Below are positions 8,779 through 19,321 of a stretch of DNA of 64,000 nucleotides, piece by piece. Source of the DNA: Janthinobacterium agaricidamnosum NBRC 102515 = DSM 9628. Lineage in GTDB: Bacteria > Pseudomonadota > Gammaproteobacteria > Burkholderiales > Burkholderiaceae_D. The notes beneath the pieces were generated by a model. The model was not told the DNA's origin. It made no database searches and saw only the letters and a program-made list of their open reading frames with translations. Each line of letters opens with the position of its first letter. The first letter of the stretch is position 1. The translations under genes were made by a program, and so were the position numbers. The stretch lies in assembly GCF_000723165.1 (NCBI RefSeq), contig NZ_HG322949.1:5185052-5249051 (forward strand), in the 5' to 3' direction.

Positions 8779-9344
8779 CCCATACACTCCCGCAATGCGC
8801 CCAGGCCGCGCTTGATCCACGCCTTGACCGAGCCGAGCGGCGCCTTCAGGCGTTGCGCGATCTCGCTGTGCGAACAACCGTCGACGTAGGCGTACACAAT
8901 GCTGCTGCGCTTGGGCGGGTCCAGATGCCCCAGGCAATCGTTCAGCTTGCCCATGCTGGCATGCAGTTCAAACGCCTCCGGCGCATCGGGCGCAGCGCCG
9001 GCATCCAGCAGCGCCTGCACCTCCTCCTCGCCGGCCGATACCTCATGGTCGCGCGCGCGCACCAGGTTCAGCGCCTGGTGGCGCACCACGCTGTAGATCC
9101 AGCCGCGCCCGGCGCCGCGCCGCGGATCGAAACTGGCGGCGCGGTTCCAGATGCTGATGAAGGCGTCGTGCAGCACGTCTTCCGCCAGTTGGCGCTCGCG
9201 CACGATGCGCAGCGCCACGCCCAGCAGATAGCGGCTTTCCTGCTGATACAGCCGTTGCAGCGCGCGGCGCTCGCCAGCCGCGCAGGCGCGCAGCGCGGCG
9301 TCGTAATCGAAGGAAGAAGAGTCGGCAGTCAAGGTGGTCGCCAA
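8775..9344 (-). CDS. ECF RNA polymerase sigma factor (SigK/RpoE-like)
   Basis: 189-residue extracytoplasmic-function sigma factor. Region 2 runs ALQRLYQQESRYLLGVALRI, LAEDVLHDAFISIWNRAASF and GWIYSVVRHQALNLVR. Region 4 has LDPPKRSSIVYAYVDGCSHSEIA and APLGSVKAWIKRGLGALREC. It is paired with an RskA anti-sigma factor downstream. Such pairs usually autoregulate and answer oxidative or envelope stress. The start is doubtful: an in-frame stop lies directly before 9344 and no ATG is available, so translation must begin at TTG 9344 or TTG 9332, with no good ribosome site visible. The DUF3455 lipoprotein gene 80 bp upstream may be in the same operon or regulon. Confidence 0.9.
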   Translation of the reverse strand: MATTLTADSSSFDYDAALRACAAGERRALQRLYQQESRYLLGVALRIVRERQLAEDVLHDAFISIWNRAASFDPRRGAGRGWIYSVVRHQALNLVRARDHEVSAGEEEVQALLDAGAAPDAPEAFELHASMGKLNDCLGHLDPPKRSSIVYAYVDGCSHSEIAQRLKAPLGSVKAWIKRGLGALRECMG

Positions 9345-9424
9345 TCAGAAGGAGTGGATGGGCCAGATAAAGCTCATGCATTATAGACAATATCGGCGCG
9401 CCATCCCGTCCTGCTGAACCGGCC

Positions 9425-9976
9425 TTACGCCGCCTTCCAGAAAATGTAATCGGCCTGGTAGCCGACTGTTTGTCTGCTGCCCGGATTAGCGGCGCCGCAC
9501 ACGCTGGCCGGCGCCACGCCGCCGATGGTGGCGACGCGCTGGATATAAGTCACGCCGCTCATGACGCCGCTGCCGCTGGCCGGATTCGCCTTCACCAGCT
9601 GGTGCGGAATATTGCCGGCGCCGGCGGGCGATACGGCCAGCTGGGTAGCCGTCACTTTCGAGCCGTCCACGCTTTCCCAGGTCGCTGGCGGACCGTAATA
9701 TTTGCCGACCCTGGTGCCGCTGCGGTCGTTCAACGCCGCATCGGGACCGGCAAACGCCCATTCGAACTGCCCCGGCGCATCTTTTTTAGCCCGGCACTCA
9801 TAGGTAATCTGGCCGACACCGACGGTGTGCAGCGCGACCCGGTGACCGGCCGGCACCTTGACGGCGTCGGCCAGCGCATCTTGCGTATAGTTCGGCGACA
9901 ACGGCGCGCAGCCGGACAGCAAGGCGATGGCGGCAACGGCGGACAAGGCGGCGCAAGCGTGGACGGTAGCTTTCAT
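9425..9976 (-). CDS. DUF3455 lipoprotein
   Basis: 183-residue exported protein of unknown function. A lipobox ALLSGCAP (Cys22) follows a hydrophobic signal. The body has the DUF3455 pattern: VPAGHRVALHTVGVGQITYECR, FEWAFAGPDAALND, GKYYGPPATWESVDGS and the terminal GYQADYIFWKA. Start ATG 9976 has AGGAGAACC directly upstream and places the signal peptide at the N-terminus, whereas a longer frame to 10087 would bury it. DUF3455 genes often sit near ECF sigma factor genes in betaproteobacteria, and here the sigma/anti-sigma pair follows at once. Confidence 0.85.
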   Translation of the reverse strand: MKATVHACAALSAVAAIALLSGCAPLSPNYTQDALADAVKVPAGHRVALHTVGVGQITYECRAKKDAPGQFEWAFAGPDAALNDRSGTRVGKYYGPPATWESVDGSKVTATQLAVSPAGAGNIPHQLVKANPASGSGVMSGVTYIQRVATIGGVAPASVCGAANPGSRQTVGYQADYIFWKAA

Positions 9977-10149
9977 GAGGTTCTCCTGGTGGGTGTGGTG
10001 ATATCGGCTTTCGGCACCGATACCTGTACTACCCGCCAGCCTGCCATTTGGATGCAGCCAGCAAAAAATAAATTCGTCGCAGCGCAATCCGCCATGCTCC
10101 GGACCTGATGTCGCAGTTCAAGCGCCTGCTGGTTGGCGATACCAGCGGG

Positions 10150-10794
10150 TCAGAATCTGTAGCGAAAAATCTCGCGCAGCGCGACTCCGCGCCAGACGCC
10201 ATCCGGATACACGATGGTTGCGTGATGATGGCCATGGAACGCGGCGCGCACGCCCATGCTGCGGGCCAGCGCCGACAACGGCGCAAAGCCGTGCGGATGC
10301 AGGTCGGGCGCCTCATGCGTGACCAGGATGTCGGCCTGCAGGTGTTGCAGGCCGGCGATATCGGACGGGAAAATACTGGAGCGGTGACGCAGCGGCAGCC
10401 CGCCGCGCCAGTCATTACCCTTGCCATGCACCCGCAAATAACTTTGCTGGCTATCGAAGCGGGGATGCTGGCCATCCCATATCTTGCCCCGGAATACGCC
10501 GCCGATGCCGGCGACGCGCAAGCCGGCCACCTCCACGACCCGGCCATGCAAGCCCCGATCGGCCAGGCGCGAGCCGAACAGATGATCGTAATGCAGCTCG
10601 GAATCCGTTTCATGGTTGCCGTGGATCCAGCGGATATCGGTGACGCCGATAATCGGCGCCAGCTCCTCGTGCAGCGGGCGCTGCAAGTCCAGGTCGCCCA
10701 GCAAGATCACGGCGGCGGGACGCTCCTCCAGCACGGCATCGACGATGTGGCTGAAACGGCCGTGCGGATCGCCGCACATGAAAATGGTGCTCAT
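10150..10794 (-). CDS. Metallophosphoesterase
   Basis: 214-residue calcineurin-like phosphoesterase with the full set of metal ligands: CGDPHG (near the N-terminus), LLGDLDLQ, IHGNHETDSE, TLVTHEAP-type VTHEAPDLH and HGHHHATIVY. The family hydrolyses phosphomono- or diesters with a dinuclear metal centre, and the substrate here is unknown. No signal peptide, so cytosolic. It stands alone between the DUF3455 gene and a dead oxidoreductase fragment. It is not closely related in sequence to the phosphoesterase remnant at 7613. Confidence 0.85.
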   Translation of the reverse strand: MSTIFMCGDPHGRFSHIVDAVLEERPAAVILLGDLDLQRPLHEELAPIIGVTDIRWIHGNHETDSELHYDHLFGSRLADRGLHGRVVEVAGLRVAGIGGVFRGKIWDGQHPRFDSQQSYLRVHGKGNDWRGGLPLRHRSSIFPSDIAGLQHLQADILVTHEAPDLHPHGFAPLSALARSMGVRAAFHGHHHATIVYPDGVWRGVALREIFRYRF

Positions 10795-10869
10795 GCCGCT
10801 GGCCGGCGCGGACGGATGGACGGGATGGATGGTCGGACATGGGAATCTGGAAAATAATTTTTCCGATGA

Positions 10870-11187
10870 TCATACCATTCCAGCAATAATGCCAACTTGA
10901 AAAATCAGCGCCGCCAACCAGGGCGTCACAATTAAAAACCGCTCGGCGGACAGGATGGCCTGGATCTGCGTCGTCATCGCCGGTCCGAAAGGCGTACAGC
11001 CGAATTCATCGGCACGCATCCATTGCACCTTGACCGGATGGCCGGCGACGGCGCGCGCCAGCAAGGCGGCGTCGAGCGCCACATCGCCGCGCAGCGGAAA
11101 GGCACCCTGGGTATGCGACCAGGCCGTCAAATGCCCGTCGTTCATGTGCGCCACCGCGCAAGACGGACCGATCGACGCATGCGACAA
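10870..11187 (-). pseudogene. Remnant of a molybdenum hydroxylase large subunit (xanthine dehydrogenase / isoquinoline oxidoreductase type)
   Basis: The 105-residue frame joins two stretches typical of CoxL/IorB-like molybdopterin-binding subunits. The first is ASIGPSCAVAHMNDGHLTAW with SHTQGAFPLR. The second is DVALDAALLARAVAGHPVKV with QWMRADEF and TPFGPAM. In family members about 30 residues lie between these blocks, including a conserved GCYGHNGAD-type segment, and they are missing here. The last 25 residues resemble nothing in the family, and all other domains of the roughly 700-residue protein are absent. I therefore read this as a decayed fragment with an internal deletion, not a small gene. 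Confidence 0.65.
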
Positions 11188-11241
11188 ATAAGGCCGCTAA
11201 AGCCAGATTTCACGGCGTCGCGGCGCGCCCGCCAGCCGGGG

Positions 11242-11604
11242 CTACTGGCCGCTGCGCCTGGCCTGGTGGCCGAGCTTTATCAATGTCTCCAGCACCAGCT
11301 CGCAATGGTCGCCCTGCACTTCGATCACGCCATCCTTGACCGTGCCGCCGCTGCCGCAGGCGGTGCGCAACTGCTTGCCCAGCGCGGCCAGCGCCAGTCC
11401 ATCGAGCGCCACGCCCTTGACCAGCGTCACGCACTTGCCGCTGCGGCCCTTGGTCTGGCGCGACACGCGCACCTGGCCGTCGCCGGCCGGCGCCGCCTTG
11501 GCGCTCGTCTTGCAGCTGCAGACCGCCAACGCCTGGCGGCAGCCGGGACAGGTGCGGCCCACTTCGGTGGAATACACCAGGCCGCCTTTGGAACTGCTTT
11601 TCAT
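11242..11604 (-). CDS. yciH: YciH, SUI1/eIF1-like translation factor
   Basis: 120-residue cytosolic protein of the eIF1/SUI1 fold, in bacteria linked to fidelity of translation initiation. It starts with a YSTEVGRTCPGC segment carrying four cysteines (CPGC, CSC). The SUI1 core follows: VRVSRQTKGRSGKCVTLVKG, LAALGKQLRTACGSGGTVKD and IEVQGDH plus the C-terminal helix. Length and order fit YciH. Monocistronic; convergent remnants lie on one side and the SnoaL/SDR operon is divergent on the other. Confidence 0.92.
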   Translation of the reverse strand: MKSSSKGGLVYSTEVGRTCPGCRQALAVCSCKTSAKAAPAGDGQVRVSRQTKGRSGKCVTLVKGVALDGLALAALGKQLRTACGSGGTVKDGVIEVQGDHCELVLETLIKLGHQARRSGQ

Positions 11605-11693
11605 GATGGTCTTGTCGGGGAATTGTCGAGGCGTGGATTATCCCAAAAAGTCAGCCTGGCGGCATTATTTAGTGGGTGGACACTGGCCCCCGT

Positions 11694-11719
11694 TATGAAC
11701 TTCTTGTTCAAAGTTCATA
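11694..11719. promoter_or_regulatory. Palindromic operator candidate before the SnoaL/SDR operon
   Basis: Perfect 9-bp arms TATGAACTT and AAGTTCATA separated by 8 nt, 77 nt upstream of the SnoaL start. The size suits a winged-helix or TetR-type dimer. No regulator gene is adjacent. Confidence 0.5.
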
Positions 11720-11795
11720 TACCAGCATGGGATATCTCGCCGCAATCGCAGCACCTATCATGGCTGCACCCTCAACTCCCGCACAAGGATGCAGC

Positions 11796-12125
11796 ATGTC
11801 ACTGACATTACCCCAAGTCGTCGCCGACTATTTCCACGCCGAAAACACCAAGGATATCGGCGGTATTGCCCGCTGCTTCGCCAGCGATGGCGTGGTGCGC
11901 GACAATAACAAAGTTCATCAGGGCCACGACGCCATCAAGGCCTGGAAAGAAGATAGCAGCAAAAAATACAGCGCCATCATCGTCCCGGACGCCGCACAGA
12001 CGCATGACGAGCGCTGCACGGTCAGCACCACCGTCAGCGGGAATTTCCCCGGCAGTCCCTTGCAAATGGCGTTTGCCTTCACGCTGGCCGGCGACGGCAT
12101 CGCCATGCTGGAGATCACGGCATGA
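11796..12125 (+). CDS. SnoaL/NTF2-like protein
   Basis: 109-residue cystatin-fold protein of the SnoaL_2 type, recognised from VVADYFHAENTKDIGGIARC, FASDGVVRDNNKVHQGHDAI and KAWKEDSSKK, then a beta-rich second half ending FAFTLAGDGIAMLEI. Such proteins are small isomerases, cyclases or binding folds; no specific reaction can be given. The start is ATG 11796; a longer frame from 11676 would run through the operator and has no family resemblance. Its stop overlaps the SDR start (ATGA), so the two are coupled and probably act on the same small molecule. Confidence 0.8.
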   Translation: MSLTLPQVVADYFHAENTKDIGGIARCFASDGVVRDNNKVHQGHDAIKAWKEDSSKKYSAIIVPDAAQTHDERCTVSTTVSGNFPGSPLQMAFAFTLAGDGIAMLEITA

Positions 12126-12922
12126 ATGGCATGCATAACACCATCGGCGCTGCCGACTTCGAGGATAAACGTGTCCTGATCACCGGCGGCACCAAGGGCA
12201 TGGGCGCCGCGACGCTGAAGCTGATGCTGGAGCGCGGCGCCAGCATCGTCACCACGGCGCGCAACGCAGTCGATGACTTGCCGCAAGGCGTGCACTTCAT
12301 CGCCGCCGATATCGGCACCCGGGCCGGCATCGACAGCGTGATCCGCGAGACCAATACCAGGCTGGGCGGCATCGACATCCTGATCAACAACGTCGGCGGC
12401 TCGACCAGCTCCGGCGGCGGTGCGCTGGCGCTGACCGACGCCATATGGGAAGACGCGCTGCAAGGCAACCTGCTGACGGCGGTACGGCTGGACCGCGCCT
12501 TCCTGCCGGGAATGGTCGAGCGCCAATACGGCGTCATCATCCATATCGCCTCGATCCAGCGCAGCCTGCCGCTATACGATTCCACGCTGGCCTACGCCGC
12601 CGCCAAGGCCGCGCTGGTCAACTACAGCAAGGGGCTCTCCAAGGAATTCGGTCCCAAGGGCATCCGCGTCAATAGCGTATCGCCCGGCTTCATCGAAACC
12701 ACCGCCGCGCAAGCGATGATACGGCGCTGGGCGCAGCACGACGGCATCACCGAGGAGCAGGCGCTGCAGAAACTGATGGCGGTATTGGGCGGCATTCCGA
12801 TCGGCCGGCCGGGCAAGCCGGAAGAAGTCGCGGAACTGGTGGCCTTCCTCGCCTCCGATCGCGCGGCGTCGATACACGGCGCCGACTACGTCATCGACGG
12901 CGGCACCATCCCGACGGTCTGA
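12122..12922 (+). CDS. Short-chain dehydrogenase/reductase (SDR)
   Basis: 266-residue classical SDR. NAD(P)-binding TGGTKGMG (about residues 21-28), the NNVGG motif, the catalytic Ser in IASIQRS, YAAAKAAL with the YxxxK pair (about 158-162) and the C-terminal GADYVIDGG are all present. The ATG overlaps the stop of the SnoaL-like gene. SnoaL/SDR pairs are common in proteobacteria and are thought to detoxify or transform reactive ketones or aldehydes; the substrate is unknown. Confidence 0.92.
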   Translation: MNGMHNTIGAADFEDKRVLITGGTKGMGAATLKLMLERGASIVTTARNAVDDLPQGVHFIAADIGTRAGIDSVIRETNTRLGGIDILINNVGGSTSSGGGALALTDAIWEDALQGNLLTAVRLDRAFLPGMVERQYGVIIHIASIQRSLPLYDSTLAYAAAKAALVNYSKGLSKEFGPKGIRVNSVSPGFIETTAAQAMIRRWAQHDGITEEQALQKLMAVLGGIPIGRPGKPEEVAELVAFLASDRAASIHGADYVIDGGTIPTV

Positions 12923-12933
12923 TGCCACAGCGT

Positions 12934-12960
12934 GCAGCAAGCCGCGCAGCGGCTTGCTGC
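12934..12960. terminator. Bidirectional terminator hairpin between SDR and crotonase genes
   Basis: Perfect 11-bp stem GCAGCAAGCCG / CGGCTTGCTGC with a 5-nt loop in the 43-bp gap of two convergent genes. There is no strong T-run, so termination efficiency is uncertain. Confidence 0.6.
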
Positions 12961-12965
12961 GTTCA

Positions 12966-13745
12966 TCAGCCAAACTTCGAGAAATCCGGCTTGCGCTTCT
13001 CAAAGAATGCGGTAAACGCTTCCTTCGCTTCCGGCGCGCCCAGCATGTCGCTGAATTGCTGGTTTTCCTCGGCGATCGCGGCCTGCATCGGCGCCAGCCG
13101 GCTCTGCTTCATCAGCCGTTTGGTGGCGCGGATCGACGCGGCCGGCAACGCCACCAGCTTGGCGGCCTGGCCGCGCGCGAACGGCATCAATTCCGCCAAA
13201 GGCAAGACCTTCGACACCAGCCCCATTTGCAGCGCTTCCTGGGCCGGGAAGGATTCGCCCAGCATCAGTTTTTCGGCGGCGCGCGGGTAGCCGGCGATTT
13301 GCGCCAGCAGCAGGCTGGACGCGAATTCCGGGCACAGGCCCAGCTGCGCGAACGGCATCGAGAACTTGGCGTTGTCGGCCGCGTAGATCAGGTCGCAATG
13401 CATCAGCAGCGTGGTGCCGATGCCGATGGCCGGGCCGGCAATCGCCGCCACCACCGGCTTGCTGCTGCCGTACAGCGCGCGCATGAACTGGAATACCGGA
13501 CGCTGTTCGTCGAGTGTGCCGTCTTGCGGACGCGCGGTTTTCATGAAGTCGTCGAGGTCGTTGCCGGCCGTGAAAATCTCGGGTTTACCCGTGATCAGGA
13601 TAGCGCGCACGCCGTCATCGGTTTCGGCCGCCACCAGCGCATCGGCCAGGGTTTGGTACATCGCCCCCGTGATGGCGTTCTTGCGTTCCAGGCGGTTGAA
13701 TTCAAGCGTGAGGATGCCGTCGCTCTTGCTGCACAAAATATCCAT
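12966..13745 (-). CDS. Enoyl-CoA hydratase/isomerase (crotonase family)
   Basis: 259-residue crotonase-fold enzyme with FTAGNDLDDF (oxyanion hole and CoA site), KPVVAAIAGPAIGIGTTLLM and DLIYAADNAKFSMPFAQLGL. The usual hydratase glutamates are not both evident, since the position after LGL is CPEFASS, so isomerase or another acyl-CoA activity is possible. It is the last gene of the beta-oxidation cluster, 79 bp behind fadA, with a GC-rich hairpin in that gap. Family sure, precise reaction less so. Confidence 0.88.
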   Translation of the reverse strand: MDILCSKSDGILTLEFNRLERKNAITGAMYQTLADALVAAETDDGVRAILITGKPEIFTAGNDLDDFMKTARPQDGTLDEQRPVFQFMRALYGSSKPVVAAIAGPAIGIGTTLLMHCDLIYAADNAKFSMPFAQLGLCPEFASSLLLAQIAGYPRAAEKLMLGESFPAQEALQMGLVSKVLPLAELMPFARGQAAKLVALPAASIRATKRLMKQSRLAPMQAAIAEENQQFSDMLGAPEAKEAFTAFFEKRKPDFSKFG

Positions 13746-13824
13746 ATCGTCTCCAAAAAATAAAAGGCGCCGAGGTTGTCCACAGCGCCCTGTTTGTTAT
13801 GTCAGCTGATATTCAGCCTGCCAC

Positions 13825-15021
13825 TTATACGCGCTCAAAAATTCCTGCCGCGCCCATGCCGGCGCCGACGCACATGGTGACCATGCCGTATTTCTGCCTG
13901 GTGCGCTGCAGCGCATGGATCACGGTCGCGGCGCGGATCGCGCCGGTCGCGCCCAGCGGGTGGCCCAGCGCGATCGCGCCGCCCATCGGATTGACTTTCG
14001 CAGGATCCAGGCCCAGGTCGCCGATCACGGCCAGCGCTTGCGCCGCGAACGCTTCGTTCAGCTCGATCCAGTCCAGCTGGTCCTGGGTGATGCCGGCCGC
14101 CGCGCAGGCGGCGGGGATGGCGAATTTAGGGCCGATGCCCATGATTTCAGGCGGCACGCCGCGCACCGCGAACGACGAGAATTTCGCCAGCGGAGTCAGG
14201 TTGTGCTCGCGCAGGATTTTTTCGCTGACGATCAGCAGCGCGCCGGCGCCGTCCGACATTTGCGAGCTGTTGGCGGCGGTCACCGAACCTTTGGCGGCGA
14301 ATACCGGTTTCAGCTTGGCCAGCGACTCCAGCGTCGAATCGGCGCGCGCGCCTTCGTCGGTGTCGACCGTGCGGCGTTTTACGTCGACCTGGCCGGTGGC
14401 CAGGTTAGGCGTGCGGGTGATGATTTCGACCGGCGTGGTTTCCGCCTTGAAGAAACCGGCTTGCTGCGCGGCGATGGCGCGGCGGTGCGACTCGACCGAG
14501 AACGCGTCCTGCTGCTCGCGCGACACTTTCCATTGCGCCGCCACTTTTTCGGCGGTCAAGCCCATGCCGTAGGCCATGCCGATGTTTTCGTCGCTGAACA
14601 TGTCCAGGTTCATCGATGGGTGATGGCCCATCATCGGCACCATCGACATCGATTCGATGCCGCCGGCGATCATCACGTCGGCTTCGCCGACGCGGATGCG
14701 GTCGGCCGCCATGGCGATCGCGGTGATGCCCGATGCGCAGTAGCGGTTGACGGTGACGCCGCCGACGGTTTTCGGCAAGCCGGCCAGCAGCACCGAGTTG
14801 CGGGCGATGTTAAAACCCTGTTCCGCTTCCGGGAACGAGCAGCCGATGATGGCGTCGGTGATCAGCGCCGGATCCAGGCCAGGCGCTTGCGCCAATGCCG
14901 ATTGCAGCACTTTGACCAGCAGATCGTCCGGGCGGGTGTTCTTGAACATGCCGCGCGGCGCCTTGCCGATCGGCGTGCGGGTTGCGGAGACGATGTATGC
15001 GTCTTGAAGTTGTTTGCTCAT
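13825..15021 (-). CDS. fadA: Acetyl-CoA acyltransferase (thiolase), beta-oxidation
   Basis: 398-residue thiolase catalysing the CoA-dependent cleavage of 3-ketoacyl-CoA. The nucleophilic Cys95 lies in NRYCASGIT, the histidine in GGAIALGHPLGATGA, and the second cysteine in TMCVGAGMGAAGIFE. The opening DAYIVSATRTPIGKA is typical. Gap to fadB is 13 bp, so it belongs to the same transcript. The pair would form the trifunctional beta-oxidation system. Confidence 0.95.
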   Translation of the reverse strand: MSKQLQDAYIVSATRTPIGKAPRGMFKNTRPDDLLVKVLQSALAQAPGLDPALITDAIIGCSFPEAEQGFNIARNSVLLAGLPKTVGGVTVNRYCASGITAIAMAADRIRVGEADVMIAGGIESMSMVPMMGHHPSMNLDMFSDENIGMAYGMGLTAEKVAAQWKVSREQQDAFSVESHRRAIAAQQAGFFKAETTPVEIITRTPNLATGQVDVKRRTVDTDEGARADSTLESLAKLKPVFAAKGSVTAANSSQMSDGAGALLIVSEKILREHNLTPLAKFSSFAVRGVPPEIMGIGPKFAIPAACAAAGITQDQLDWIELNEAFAAQALAVIGDLGLDPAKVNPMGGAIALGHPLGATGAIRAATVIHALQRTRQKYGMVTMCVGAGMGAAGIFERV

Positions 15022-15034
15022 TATCTTCTTTCGA

Positions 15035-17434
<2,400 letters not shown>

Positions 17435-17448
17435 ATTTTCCTCAAGTC

Positions 17449-19251
17449 TTAGAACAGGTCTGCGTCGAGTGCCATCAGGTTGGCCGAACCGGAGCGCGCC
17501 TGGCGGATCAGGGTTGCCGTCTCAGGTTGCAGGCGGGCGAAATAGAAACGCGCGGTCGCCAGTTTGGCGGTGTAAAATTTATCACCCTGGGCCTCGGCGG
17601 CTCCATTTTTTTCCAGGGCGATCTTGGCCATCTGCGCGAACAGATAGCTGTAGATCATGTGGCCGACCACGCGCAGGTAAGGCACGCAGGCGGCGCCGAC
17701 TTCGTCCGGATTCTGGAACGCCTTCATGCCGATTTCCATCGTCAGCTTGGTCACTTTGTCGCCCAGGTCGCCCAGCGGGGTGACGAATTCGCTCATCGCT
17801 TCATCGGTGCCGTTCTCTTCGACGAAGGTCTTGATTTTTTCGCCGAACTTGCGCAGCTTGGCGCCGTTGTCGCCGAGGATTTTACGGCCCAGCAAATCCA
17901 GCGACTGGATCGTGTTCGTGCCTTCGTAAATCATGTTGATGCGCGCATCGCGCACATATTGTTCCATGCCCCATTCGGCGATATAACCGTGGCCGCCGAA
18001 CACTTGCATCGCTTCCGAGGTGGCGATCCACGCATTGTCGGTGATGAAGGCCTTGATGACCGGGGTCAGCAGCGCGACTTCGTCGGCCGCTTCCTTGCGC
18101 ACTTCGGCGTCGGGGTGGTGCAGTTCGCGGTCGATCTGCAGCGCCACGTAGGACGTGAACGCGCGCGCGCCTTCGGCGTAAGCCTTGCCGGTCAACAGCA
18201 TGCGGCGCACGTCCGGGTGCACGATGATCGGGTCGGCCGGCTGGCTTGGCGATTTGACGCCGGACAGGCTGCGCATCTGGATGCGGTCCTTGGCGTAGAT
18301 CAGCGCGTTCTGGTAGGCCACTTCGGTCAGGCCCAGCGATTGCATGCCGACGCCGAGACGGGCCGCGTTCATGAACACGAACATCGCGTTCAAGCCCTTG
18401 TTCGGCTGGCCGATGATCCAGCCTTTCGCGCCGTCCAGGTTCATCTGGCAGGTCGAATTGCCGTGGATGCCCATTTTTTCTTCGATCGCGCCGCAGGTGA
18501 TCGGGTTGCGCGCGCCGATGGAACCGTCGGCGTTCGGCAGGAATTTCGGCACCAGGAACAGCGAAATGCCTTTCGAGCCTTCCGGCGCGTCCGGCACGCG
18601 GGCCAGCACCAGGTGCAAGATGTTTTCCGACATGTCGTGTTCGCCGGCCGAGATGAAAATCTTGTTGCCGGTGATGGTCCAGGAACCGTCCGCCTCAGGC
18701 AGCGCTTTCGAGCGCAGCATGCCGAGGTCGGTGCCGCAATGCGGTTCGGTCAGGCACATGGTGCCGGTCCATTCGCCGGAGACCAGTTTCGGCAGGTAGA
18801 CCGATTTTTGTTCCGGCGTGCCGTGTTCTTTCAGGCACTCATAGGCGCCGTGCGACAGGCCCGGATACATCGACCACGCCTGGTTGGTCGAATTCAGCAT
18901 TTCATAGAAGGAATTGTTCAACACCACCGGCAAGCCCTGGCCGCCGTATTCCGGATCGCACGCCAGCGCGGCCCAGCCGCCTTCGACGTATTGCTTGTAG
19001 GCTTCTTTAAAACCTTTTGGGGTGGTGACGCTTTTCGTCACCGGATCGTGATGGCAGCCTTCGCGGTCGCCGGAGTGGTTCAGCGGAAACAACACTTCGG
19101 ACGTGAATTTGCCGCCCTCTTCCAGCACCTGGTTGATGATGTCGGCGTCGACGTCCGCGTAATGCGGCATTTGTTTCAATTCTTCTTCGACTTGCAGGAA
19201 TTCATGCAGCACGAATTGCATGTCCCGGATTGGCGCGACGTATTGACCCAT
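17449..19251 (-). CDS. fadE: Acyl-CoA dehydrogenase
   Basis: 600-residue FAD enzyme for the first beta-oxidation step. Recognised from the FAD/substrate segments MCLTEPHCGTDLGMLRSKA, WTITGNKIFISAGEHDMSEN, the AcdA-type C-terminal region YIAEWGMEQYVRDARINMIY, EGTNTIQSLDLLGRK and the extra C-terminal domain of the long (about 600-aa) subfamily. Start ATG 19251 (MGQYVAPIRDMQF) has GGAGAATATT upstream; a longer frame to 19443 runs antisense to tetR. It follows the TetR gene and precedes fadB and fadA. Confidence 0.95.
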   Translation of the reverse strand: MGQYVAPIRDMQFVLHEFLQVEEELKQMPHYADVDADIINQVLEEGGKFTSEVLFPLNHSGDREGCHHDPVTKSVTTPKGFKEAYKQYVEGGWAALACDPEYGGQGLPVVLNNSFYEMLNSTNQAWSMYPGLSHGAYECLKEHGTPEQKSVYLPKLVSGEWTGTMCLTEPHCGTDLGMLRSKALPEADGSWTITGNKIFISAGEHDMSENILHLVLARVPDAPEGSKGISLFLVPKFLPNADGSIGARNPITCGAIEEKMGIHGNSTCQMNLDGAKGWIIGQPNKGLNAMFVFMNAARLGVGMQSLGLTEVAYQNALIYAKDRIQMRSLSGVKSPSQPADPIIVHPDVRRMLLTGKAYAEGARAFTSYVALQIDRELHHPDAEVRKEAADEVALLTPVIKAFITDNAWIATSEAMQVFGGHGYIAEWGMEQYVRDARINMIYEGTNTIQSLDLLGRKILGDNGAKLRKFGEKIKTFVEENGTDEAMSEFVTPLGDLGDKVTKLTMEIGMKAFQNPDEVGAACVPYLRVVGHMIYSYLFAQMAKIALEKNGAAEAQGDKFYTAKLATARFYFARLQPETATLIRQARSGSANLMALDADLF

Positions 19252-19298
19252 AATATTCTCCTGACGGCTATTGAGCTCTAAAGTGTGTGTTTCCGATT

Positions 19299-19319
19299 GC
19301 CGGCGGCAAGACCGCCGGC
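19299..19319. repeat. Perfect hairpin between tetR and fadE
   Basis: 8-bp arms GCCGGCGG / CCGCCGGC with a 5-nt loop in the 70-bp gap. It lacks a T-run; it may stabilise or attenuate the fad message, or be an operator dyad. Confidence 0.45.
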
Positions 19320-19321
19320 GC

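Noticed and set aside
10795..10869. ggatggacggga repeats as possible direct-repeat array
   Set aside because: Only a few imperfect units, no regular spacer, not a CRISPR or iteron array.
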